From Congregibacter litoralis KT71 (GTDB lineage Bacteria > Pseudomonadota > Gammaproteobacteria > Pseudomonadales > Halieaceae), in contig NZ_CM002299.1 in NCBI RefSeq assembly GCF_000153125.2, forward strand, positions 1,983,075 to 2,047,074: a stretch of 64,000 bases of DNA, in the 5' to 3' direction. The notes under the pieces were generated by a model. That model worked only from the letters and a program-made list of their open reading frames with translations. It made no database searches and was not told the origin of the DNA. Shown in pieces: positions 8,651 through 15,717 of this stretch. Each line of letters opens with the position of its first letter. Within the stretch, counting starts at the first letter, position 1. The position numbers and the translations under genes are program-made.

Positions 8651-8894
8651 TATGGCGCCTGCGTTGCTAACTGAGGGGTTGAGCATACCGATTTTTGCCT
8701 GCCTCTGGCGGCAACTGTTGCTGAAAGACGTCCTTTGCCCACCCATAGAGACTCTAGACAAAGCATGAACAGTGCGAGCCCAGGGAGAATTTGCTCCCGT
8801 AAAGATTGGTGTAGCGCAGTTTGCTGCGGCGAAATGGTTCCAGCCGGTGGGTTGGTGCGAATTTCGTGAGAATCCAACACAGAGGAAGTTATAC

Positions 8895-9404
8895 ATGAAA
8901 CTGCTACACAAGATTCAATTTGCGACAGTATTGATGCTCGCGACGATGTTCTCCCACGCGGCGCACCATGAGGGTGGCCATGACGATATGCCCGGCACAA
9001 TCGTTGAGATCGCTGCAGGAAACGGTGATTTCTCCACGCTGGTAGCGGCAGTAAAAGCAGCAGGCCTCGTGGACGTGCTGTCCGGTGAAGGTCCTTTCAC
9101 GGTATTTGCACCGACTAATGATGCCTTCGCCAAACTCCCCGAAGGCACGGTGGAAACACTGCTCAAGCCCGAGAACAAAGACCAGCTGGTCGCTGTGCTT
9201 ACCTACCACGTCGTATCGGGCAAGGTAATGGCAGCCGATGTCGTGACCCTCGACAGCGCCACGACGGTGCAGGGCGAGTCCGTGAGCATCTCAGCGAGCG
9301 ACGCGGTCGTCATGGTGGACGGTGCGACGGTCGTAATGACGGACGTCGAAGCGTCTAACGGCGTTATCCACGTCATCGACACGGTCATTCTCCCCGGTTC
9401 TTAA
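8895..9404 (+). CDS. Secreted fasciclin (FAS1) domain protein
   Basis: 169 residues from the ATG at 8895 with AGAGGAAG at 8881-8888; the frame is open further upstream but that part has no protein-like features. A short signal peptide ([18 protein letters not shown]) precedes one FAS1 domain with its two conserved boxes, [15 protein letters not shown] (H1) and [13 protein letters not shown] (H2), plus the intervening [10 protein letters not shown]. Single-domain FAS1 proteins of bacteria are periplasmic or surface adhesins of poorly known role. The strong terminator at 9452 ends this unit. Confidence 0.93.
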   Translation: MKLLHKIQFATVLMLATMFSHAAHHEGGHDDMPGTIVEIAAGNGDFSTLVAAVKAAGLVDVLSGEGPFTVFAPTNDAFAKLPEGTVETLLKPENKDQLVAVLTYHVVSGKVMAADVVTLDSATTVQGESVSISASDAVVMVDGATVVMTDVEASNGVIHVIDTVILPGS

Positions 9405-9451
9405 TAGCCGTCGAAAATCGCCGCACGCCAGGCAGCGTGCAGGTTCACCTG

Positions 9452-9476
9452 GCCCACTGTTCGTGGGCTTTTTTTT
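9452..9476 (+). terminator. Rho-independent terminator after the fasciclin gene
   Basis: GCCCAC (9452-9457), loop TGTTC, GTGGGC (9463-9468), then an eight-base T run. A perfect six-pair stem and U tract 48 bp past the stop codon. Confidence 0.93.
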
Positions 9477-9520
9477 GCCTGGGATTTACCCATGGTGGTA
9501 ATGTTGTTCACCGATTGGAC

Positions 9521-9568
9521 GACGAAATGGGCGGCGAAATGGGTGGCGAAAGCGGCGACGAAAGCGGC
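9521..9568. repeat. Four tandem 12-bp repeats
   Basis: Units GACGAAATGGGC, GGCGAAATGGGT, GGCGAAAGCGGC and GACGAAAGCGGC follow one another without gaps, then GAC. They lie in the 286-bp gap between the fasciclin terminator and the small lipoprotein gene. Several short frames run through them, but none has a ribosome-binding site or recognisable product, so I treat this as an intergenic repeat. Confidence 0.8.
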
Positions 9569-9690
9569 GACCGTCACTGCCCTGATCGCAACGGGGGCAA
9601 TAGCCGGTATCCACCGGCAACAGGCAGTATGCGCTACCGCCGGATTGGCTGATTTCTGTGCTTATGGAACACACAGGGAGTTTCTTCATC

Positions 9691-9894
9691 ATGAAAACCA
9701 CATTGGCTTTGTGCGTACTGCCGCTCCTCTGCGCTTGCAGTAAGCAGCAGGTCTACACAGCCATACAGGACAACCAGCGTTTTGAATGTAGCAAACTGCC
9801 GGAGGCACAGGCTGAGAAGTGCATGAGTCAGTTTGACACCAGTTACGAAGAGTATGAAGAAGCCCTCCAAGGCGTAGACCGTGAGCGACGATGA
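9691..9894 (+). CDS. Small lipoprotein of unknown function
   Basis: 67 residues from the ATG at 9691, with a CAGGGAG site 10 bp upstream; a frame opening at 9658 would bury the signal peptide. The N-terminus MKTTLALCVLPLLCACSK has a lipobox (LCAC), so lipidation at Cys16 is expected. The mature part is short, charged and acidic at its end (SYEEYEEALQ), with two further Cys residues (FECSKL, EKCMSQF) that could form a disulfide. I recognise no family. It ends 4 bp past the first possible start of the next large gene, so the two may be co-transcribed. Confidence 0.7.
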   Translation: MKTTLALCVLPLLCACSKQQVYTAIQDNQRFECSKLPEAQAEKCMSQFDTSYEEYEEALQGVDRERR

Positions 9895-9950
9895 ATTCCA
9901 CGGGTGCCGCGTTACACTTCCCGACAAATCGTGACTCTGACTACACAATC

Positions 9951-12900
9951 ATGCGCCCATCTTTCTTCCCTGCCTTCCCTGCCTTCCCTTTCTTTCCTGG
10001 ATTCCTTTTTTGCCTTTTATTGACTGGCCTTTGCTTCAGCTCAGTAGCTCTGTCCCAGCCGTCGCTGCAGTTGCCCCTGCGCAGCATTGGCCCGGCAGGT
10101 ATGAGCGGCCGTATCACCTCCATCGCTGTTAACCCCGGCAACAAAAATATCTGGTACATCGGCTCGGCGTCCGGCGGTCTCTGGAAAACGGTGAACGCCG
10201 GTATCACCTTCGATCCTGTTTTTGACCGTCAGCCGGTGCAGTCCATTGGCGCCGTGGCCATCGCCCCCTCGGAACCCGACGTGATTTACGCGGGCACGGG
10301 GGAGGGGAATCCCCGGAACTCCCAGTCCAGCGGGAATGGCCTGTATAAAAGCATCGATGGTGGCACCAGTTGGACCCATCTGGGGCTGGAGCAGAGTCGC
10401 AATATCCATCGTTTGATTGTGCACCCGGATAACAAGGATATTGTCTGGGCCGGCGTTTTGGGCGATCCCTTTAATCCCAGTGACGTGCGCGGCGTTTACA
10501 AATCCGAGGACGGTGGCCTGACCTGGGCCCGGGTCCTGTACAGCAACGACCGCAGCGGCGCGGCGGATCTGATTATGGATCCCAAGAATCCCGACAAGCT
10601 TATTGCGACCCTCTGGGAATATCGCCGCAGTCCCTGGGATTCCGCCTCGGGTGGTTCCGGCTCGGGTCTCTATGTAAGCCTGGATGGCGGCGATTCCTGG
10701 TCGGAAGTTGAGGAATCTGCGGGGCTGCCGGCAAAGCCCTACGGCAGGATCGGCGTCGCGATTGCGCCTTCTCAAACTGATCGCGTTTATGCGCTCATCG
10801 AATCTCAAAAGAACGCGCTCTATCGTTCTGATGATGGCGGTATCTCCTGGACGATGATCAACAGCGAGACCATCGGCAGTCGGCCGTTCTACTTCTCTGA
10901 ACTGCATGTGGATACACAAAACCCCGATCGGGTGTACAACCTCTACTCCCGTCTTGCACGGTCCGAGAACGGCGGTGAGGCCTTTGAGGTGATCGAGGAT
11001 TGGGGCAGGGAGGTTCATGCCGATCACCACGCCTTCTGGATCGACCCCGATGATTCAAGTTTCATCATCGACGGTACGGATGGCGGTTTGTACTGGAGTC
11101 GTGACCGGGGCGAACACTGGCGCTTCGCAGAGAATTTACCCCTGGGGCAGTTCTATCACATCACCGTTGACGATGAGGTGCCGTACCGGGTTTATGGCGG
11201 GCTTCAGGATAACGGCACCTGGTATGGCCCCAGTGAGGTGTGGAGCCGCGCTGGTATTCGCAACAGTTACTGGCGGGAACTGGCTTTTAACGATGGTTTT
11301 GATGTGGTGCTGGAGCCGGAACGCGGTCCCTGGGTGTATGCCCTGTGGCAGGGTGGCATGCTGGTGCGCGTCAATCGCGAAACGGGTCAGCGAAAGACCA
11401 TTATGCCCGTGGATGAAGGCGAGCCCCTGCGCTTCAACTGGAATACCGGGATAGCGGCAGACCCGTTCCAGCCCGGCACCCTGTACATCGGTAGTCAGTT
11501 TGTTCACAAGTCCACGGATCGCGGCGCCTCCTGGTCCAGGCTGAGCCCCGACCTGACCACCGATGATCCTGCCAAACAACGACAGCAGGCGTCGGGGGGG
11601 CTCTCCATCGATGCTACCGCCGCCGAGAATCACACGAGCATCACGGTGATTGCACCCAGTAAACGGTCGGAGGGTTTGCTCTGGGTGGGCAGCGATGACG
11701 GCAAGCTGCATCTTACCCGCGATGGCGGTAAATCCTGGACCGACCTCACGGCAAAGCTGAAGGGGGCGCCGCCCGCGGGCTGGATCAAGCAAATCCTGCC
11801 GTCCAGCTATGCGGCGAACGAGGCCTTTGTGGTCATCGACAACCACCTGCAGGGGGATGTGCGGCCCTATCTGTTTTACACCCGGGATTACGGGGCGACC
11901 TGGGAGAATCTTCTGGAGAACCAGGCGCTGCCGTCCTACGCGCTCTCCTTTGTGCAGGACCCCGTGGAACCCCGCCTGATGTTCCTGGGCACGGAATACG
12001 GTCTTTATGTCTCCCTGGACGGGGGGGGAAGCTGGGAGCAATGGCTGGAGGGTTATCCGTCGGTATCCACCATGGATATGACTATCCAGCGGCGCGAGGG
12101 GGATCTGGTTATCGCAAGCTTTGGGCGCAGCATCTGGATTCTCGACGACCTGACGCCCTGGCGAGCCCTGGCGGCAGACCCGACGCTCAGGGACGAACCT
12201 TTGCAACTTTTTGCACCGCCTGCCACTTACCAGCCGGTCATTGATCAGGCACCCGGTCAGCGCTTATCACCGGATCATCTTTTTGCGGGGGACAACAATG
12301 CGAGGGAGGCGCTCATCAGCTTCTGGGTGGGGGATCCATCTATTAAATCTGTATCCTTCACGGTGTCCATCGAAGGGCAGCTCGTCAGGGAATGGGAGCA
12401 GCCGGTGGCGCAGGGGATGAACCGCACAAGCTGGAACTTGCAGTGGGCTGGTCAGGCGATTTACGGGCCGCTGATGAGTCCGGTGTTGGAACAGCCCCTG
12501 GCTGCGCCCGGTCGCTATCAGCTGCAAATGACGGCCGGCGAGATCTCGCAAACACGGGATCTCACGCTCCTTGCGGATCCAAAGGTGAGCTTTGACGCCG
12601 AACACTACGCTGACAATCTGGCATTCCGGCAGAAAATCGAGTCTCTCCAACGCCAGTCAAAGGATGTTTTGCAGGTATTGGAATGTATGGAGTTGCAGCT
12701 GACCGGCATGGAAGGGAAGCTTGCGCCGTCGGCCGTTGCGGATCTTCAGCAAGATATCGTGGATGTCTGGGAACTCATAGATTTTCGGGACTTTCAGGGG
12801 GTGATCAGTGATTCAGACCGCTTGTCCCACCGCTTGAATCAGGCGTTTTACTATACCCATTCGCCCTACGAAGCTCTTACGAGCAATGATCGCAACTTGG

Positions 12901-13091
12901 GGCAGTCCCTCGAGAAGCAAACCCAGCGCGTCCTGGAGGCTTTCAGCAGTCTCGTGACGGAGGCATGGATGCCCCGGACGGGGGCTCTTGATCTCTCGGA
13001 TGCCGGGGCGGCCGGCGACCGCTGTTGTATAGAATCGGGGGACTTAAAACACCCAGCTGTGAATCAGTCTGCCCGGTGCAAGCGTGAATAG
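9951..13091 (+). CDS. Large secreted BNR/sortilin-like beta-propeller protein
   Basis: 1,046 residues from the ATG at 9951 (an upstream in-frame ATG at 9891 adds 20 residues without signal character). The signal peptide is odd: FPAFPAFPFFPGF, encoded by a short DNA repeat, then a hydrophobic core. The bulk (about residues 45-760) is a run of BNR/Asp-box repeats such as SIDGGTSWT, SEDGGLTWA, SLDGGDSWS, SDDGGISWT, STDRGASWS, TRDGGKSWT and SLDGGGSWE, typical of sialidase/Vps10-like propellers and proteins named WD40/YVTN/BNR-like or glycosyl hydrolase. A C-terminal beta/helical region follows. No catalytic Arg triad of sialidase is evident, so a binding or scaffold role outside the cytoplasm is as likely as hydrolysis. 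The 3' end overlaps the convergent membrane gene by 48 bp. Confidence 0.85.
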   Translation: MRPSFFPAFPAFPFFPGFLFCLLLTGLCFSSVALSQPSLQLPLRSIGPAGMSGRITSIAVNPGNKNIWYIGSASGGLWKTVNAGITFDPVFDRQPVQSIGAVAIAPSEPDVIYAGTGEGNPRNSQSSGNGLYKSIDGGTSWTHLGLEQSRNIHRLIVHPDNKDIVWAGVLGDPFNPSDVRGVYKSEDGGLTWARVLYSNDRSGAADLIMDPKNPDKLIATLWEYRRSPWDSASGGSGSGLYVSLDGGDSWSEVEESAGLPAKPYGRIGVAIAPSQTDRVYALIESQKNALYRSDDGGISWTMINSETIGSRPFYFSELHVDTQNPDRVYNLYSRLARSENGGEAFEVIEDWGREVHADHHAFWIDPDDSSFIIDGTDGGLYWSRDRGEHWRFAENLPLGQFYHITVDDEVPYRVYGGLQDNGTWYGPSEVWSRAGIRNSYWRELAFNDGFDVVLEPERGPWVYALWQGGMLVRVNRETGQRKTIMPVDEGEPLRFNWNTGIAADPFQPGTLYIGSQFVHKSTDRGASWSRLSPDLTTDDPAKQRQQASGGLSIDATAAENHTSITVIAPSKRSEGLLWVGSDDGKLHLTRDGGKSWTDLTAKLKGAPPAGWIKQILPSSYAANEAFVVIDNHLQGDVRPYLFYTRDYGATWENLLENQALPSYALSFVQDPVEPRLMFLGTEYGLYVSLDGGGSWEQWLEGYPSVSTMDMTIQRREGDLVIASFGRSIWILDDLTPWRALAADPTLRDEPLQLFAPPATYQPVIDQAPGQRLSPDHLFAGDNNAREALISFWVGDPSIKSVSFTVSIEGQLVREWEQPVAQGMNRTSWNLQWAGQAIYGPLMSPVLEQPLAAPGRYQLQMTAGEISQTRDLTLLADPKVSFDAEHYADNLAFRQKIESLQRQSKDVLQVLECMELQLTGMEGKLAPSAVADLQQDIVDVWELIDFRDFQGVISDSDRLSHRLNQAFYYTHSPYEALTSNDRNLGQSLEKQTQRVLEAFSSLVTEAWMPRTGALDLSDAGAAGDRCCIESGDLKHPAVNQSARCKRE
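9961..9989. repeat. TTCCCTGCC-type microsatellite in signal-peptide codons
   Basis: Direct repeats of the 9-mer TTCCCTGCC (9966-9974, 9975-9983), followed by a degenerate unit, encode Phe-Pro-Ala repeats inside the signal peptide of the BNR protein. Slippage in 9-bp steps would keep the frame and change signal length. Confidence 0.6.
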
Positions 13092-13427
13092 CCCCGCGAC
13101 CACCAGGGCAAGGACATAGAGTCTGACCATCACTTTGCGGTGGGTCTGCCAGTCCCCGCGCCGCGCTGCCAGCCAGCCCTTAGGGACACTATAGGCAACC
13201 ACAATGCAGAGCAGATGAATGGGGCCGAAGTGCCCAAGAACGGTGGGACCCAACTGAGCGGGCAGGGCGAGGGCAGTGCCCGCCGTGAACAGCATGAGTA
13301 ATAGGTAGGAACGCCCCAGCATTCGATGTAACGGCGTGCCTTTCTTCAGTACAAGCATCGTTGTGCCAAGAAGAAATGCCGCGCAGACCGTGATGAGGTG
13401 CGTGAAGACAATCGTCGTGTAATTCAA
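13044..13427 (-). CDS. Small integral membrane protein (DUF2306-like)
   Basis: 127 residues with four predicted membrane segments: FTHLITVCAAFLLGTTMLV, LLLMLFTAGTALAL, FGPIHLLCIVVAYSV and VRLYVLALVVAGLF. Between segments lie HRMLGRSY and RRGDWQTHRKVM, an arrangement of His/Arg residues seen in DUF2306-type membrane proteins. No enzymatic role is known for the family. Its last 16 codons overlap the 3' end of the BNR gene on the other strand. It is followed, in the same direction but after its own start, by no partner; marR lies upstream. Confidence 0.75.
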   Translation of the reverse strand: MNYTTIVFTHLITVCAAFLLGTTMLVLKKGTPLHRMLGRSYLLLMLFTAGTALALPAQLGPTVLGHFGPIHLLCIVVAYSVPKGWLAARRGDWQTHRKVMVRLYVLALVVAGLFTLAPGRLIHSWVF

Positions 13428-13460
13428 TGTGCCAGTCTCTCCGTTACGGTGTCTTAAGTC

Positions 13461-13494
13461 TCAATCCACCTCAATCCCTCAATCCCTCAATCCC
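13461..13494. repeat. TCAATCCC short tandem repeat at the marR 3' end
   Basis: Three exact 8-bp units TCAATCCC (13471-13478, 13479-13486, 13487-13494) are preceded by the related TCAATCCACC. The last unit contains the stop codon of the MarR gene. Unit-number changes would mostly affect the intergenic part. Confidence 0.8.
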
Positions 13495-13915
13495 GCAGAA
13501 TCGCCAGGGCGGCAGCCGCACTGTCCAGCTGGCTGTCCCCCAAGGCATTGGTGAGACGCGCCCCCAGTTCATTAACGGTGGTGAGCGCCTCGTCAAGGCG
13601 GCTGCGCCCCGTCCTGGTGAGGGCAACGAGACTCACCCGAGCGTCCCGTTCGCTGACGTCTCGTTCCACCAGGCCTATCTTCTCCATGGGCTTCAGAAGT
13701 CGGGTAACCCCCGATGCCGTGCGGCCGATGGCACTGGCCAGATCCACCCGGCGCATACGCTGATCGGGGGAGGAGGCCAGCTGATAAAGCACCATGAATT
13801 CCACGTAACCGATGCCATGTACTGCGCCAAGACTGTGGTCGATGCGTGCCGAAAGGCGTTCGCTGGCGAGCCATAGCTCCACCAGGGTTTTGCCTCGAGG
13901 ATTGAGTGTTTTCAT
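13487..13915 (-). CDS. MarR-family transcriptional regulator
   Basis: 142 residues. The winged helix-turn-helix spans about residues 30-100: VEFMVLYQLAS, the recognition-helix region RRVDLASAIGRTASGVTRLLKPMEKIGLVERD, and the wing SERDARVSLVALTRTGR. N- and C-terminal helices would form the dimer interface. The ligand and targets are unknown. It is transcribed away from arfB across a 170-bp intergenic stretch that contains an AT-rich segment (13950-14000) suitable for its own promoter and operator. Confidence 0.92.
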   Translation of the reverse strand: MKTLNPRGKTLVELWLASERLSARIDHSLGAVHGIGYVEFMVLYQLASSPDQRMRRVDLASAIGRTASGVTRLLKPMEKIGLVERDVSERDARVSLVALTRTGRSRLDEALTTVNELGARLTNALGDSQLDSAAAALAILRD

Positions 13916-14085
13916 AGTGGGTCTCCTTAAAAGAGTACATGATGCGTGATATATGCTTGATTAGTCAATGATAAATGAATGATTACTCCGGTATTATTGA
14001 AGTTTCGGTATGAGTGCTTACTAATCCCCATGGGTATGCTTTGCCAGCCCTGGGAGGAAATCGCCGCGCGGTGTATCCTTTGCCC

Positions 14086-14520
14086 ATGAGCGAAGAGCCC
14101 AATAAAACCCCCGTGACGCCGGATTTTTCCCTTCATCACGACGATGTGCAGATGGATGCTGTGCGGGCAAGCGGAGCGGGCGGCCAAAACGTCAACAAGG
14201 TGTCTACGGCGGTGCATTTGCGCTTTGATATCAATCGCGCACGGATCCCCGAGCGGGTCCGTCAGAAGCTTCTGCGTAGCCGCGATAGCCGTATCAGCGA
14301 CGACGGCGTGCTGGTGCTCAAGGCGCAGCGCTTCCGTACTCAGGGAAAGAACCGCGAGGACGCCATAGAGCGCCTGGTGGAGCTCCTGCGGGAGGCGAGT
14401 TTTGTGCCCAAGGCGCGGCGCGCCACCCGGCCGACGCGGGCGTCCAAGGAGCGACGACTAAAGCGAAAAGATATAAATAGTAAAAACAAGGCCTTACGAA
14501 AGAAACCGCAAGTTGATTAG
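14086..14520 (+). CDS. arfB: Alternative ribosome-rescue factor B (GGQ peptidyl-tRNA hydrolase)
   Basis: 144 residues from the ATG at 14086. An in-frame GTG at 14071 lies 13 bp after GGAGG and is an alternative start. The N-terminal domain has the class-I release-factor GGQ motif in ASGAGGQNVNKVSTAVHLRFDI. The C-terminal tail ARRATRPTRASKERRLKRK is the basic extension that enters the empty mRNA channel. ArfB (YaeJ) hydrolyses peptidyl-tRNA on ribosomes stalled without a stop codon. Length and tail match the family, which separates it from RF1/RF2. Confidence 0.94.
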   Translation: MSEEPNKTPVTPDFSLHHDDVQMDAVRASGAGGQNVNKVSTAVHLRFDINRARIPERVRQKLLRSRDSRISDDGVLVLKAQRFRTQGKNREDAIERLVELLREASFVPKARRATRPTRASKERRLKRKDINSKNKALRKKPQVD

Positions 14521-14574
14521 TGGCTTTGGGGCGGGTAAAGTCGCTGCCTTCTCACAACCTCAATGGACTGACTG

Positions 14575-15000
14575 ATGCCCACACCCCGTAACCTGGATCG
14601 CCTGAACGCCAATCTTCCTGTGTTTATGAAGCTTTTTGATGGGAAAGTTGCTGAGTTTGATGTCGAGGATGGAACAGCAACGCTGACCTTTACCGTCGGT
14701 GAGAATCTCTGTCACTCCGGTGACGTGGTGCAGGGAGGCTTTGTCACGGCCATGCTTGATGCGGCTATGAGCCATGCGGTCTTTGGCTACGATGACACGG
14801 TCGCGAATTTGTCGTCCCTTGAGATCAGCACGCGATATCTCGAAGCCACCCGGGCTGGCTTTCTCACCGCCGTCGGTCGTATCGTGCGGCTTTCTCACAA
14901 AACCGCGTTTCTGGACGGCCAATTGTTCAACGCCGACGGCCATCTCCTGGCGACCACCCAGAGCGTCGCAAAGATCTACCGCAAGGCAAAGGAAGCATGA
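14575..15000 (+). CDS. PaaI-family hotdog thioesterase
   Basis: 141 residues forming one hotdog domain. The key segment GDVVQGGFVTAMLDAAMSHAVFG carries the usual Gly/Asp pair at the start of the central helix, followed by the beta strands LEISTRYLEATRAGFLTAVGRIVRLSHK. Such proteins hydrolyse acyl-CoA thioesters in the cytoplasm as dimers of dimers. The substrate cannot be inferred. It lies 39 bp upstream of the SRAP gene in the same direction. Confidence 0.87.
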   Translation: MPTPRNLDRLNANLPVFMKLFDGKVAEFDVEDGTATLTFTVGENLCHSGDVVQGGFVTAMLDAAMSHAVFGYDDTVANLSSLEISTRYLEATRAGFLTAVGRIVRLSHKTAFLDGQLFNADGHLLATTQSVAKIYRKAKEA

Positions 15001-15656
15001 CCGCCGGCTGCGCATTGTGGATCTCAGGCACTGACGCTTGTGTGCGGTCGCTTTAACGTCAGTTCTACGCCGGGCCTCCAGGCCCTGCTGGACAGCCTCG
15101 GGGTGAACCTCGTGCTGCCCCCGCCGACCTTCAACGTAGCGCCCACGGAATCGATCTCGCTGCTTAAACACGATGAAGATGGGGCGGTTGTGCTGACATC
15201 GGCCCGCTGGTGGCTCACGCCCTCGTGGTCAAAGGAGGTCAGTCAGAAATACGCCATGTTTAACGCCCGCAGCGAGGGTTTAAGCAAAAGCCCGGCATTT
15301 AAAAAGCCCTTTGCGAGCCAGCGCGGCATCGTGCCCATGTCTGCCTTCATCGAGTGGCGCGGCAGCAAGGGCGACAAGCAGCCCTGGCTCATTAGCAATC
15401 AGGAGGAGTCTCTGGCTATCGCCGCCCTTTGGGATCTGTGGTTTGGTTCCGTCACCCCGGGCACGGAGGAGGGGCCGCTTCTATCTTGCACCCTGGTGAC
15501 TACCGCCGCCTCGGAGCAATTCAAGCCCTGGCACAGTCGCATGCCGCTTATGCTCGCGGACGGGGATCGGGAGCGTTGGTTGGACAACAAAGCGGCTATA
15601 GCAGCCGATGACCCAGTCTTTCAGCCCCGCCTGCGCGAGCCCCTGCATCTTGTGCC

Positions 15657-15661
15657 CATTA
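15657..15661. repeat. Left 5-bp target duplication of the Tn3-family transposon
   Basis: CATTA immediately outside the left inverted repeat; repeated exactly at 31724-31728 outside the right one. Five bases is the duplication length of Tn3-family elements. Confidence 0.95.
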
Positions 15662-15709
15662 GAGGGTCGGCAACGATTCTGACGAAATCCTCCAAAATGT
15701 GCCTTAACC
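15662..15709 (+). repeat. Left terminal inverted repeat of the transposon
   Basis: 48-bp repeat starting GAGGGTCGGC and ending TTAACC. Its first 36 bases equal those of the right end; three of the next six differ, and the last six match. It lies just past the tnpA stop codon and supplies the foreign tail of the SRAP frame. Confidence 0.95.
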
Positions 15710-15717
15710 TATTGTAT

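Noticed and set aside
9492..9743. 84-codon frame through the 12-bp repeats
   Set aside because: No ribosome-binding site, composition driven by the repeat, and it overlaps the better supported small lipoprotein gene.
11136..12206. 356-codon minus-strand frame within the BNR gene
   Set aside because: Repeated BNR codons make long complementary frames; no protein features were found.
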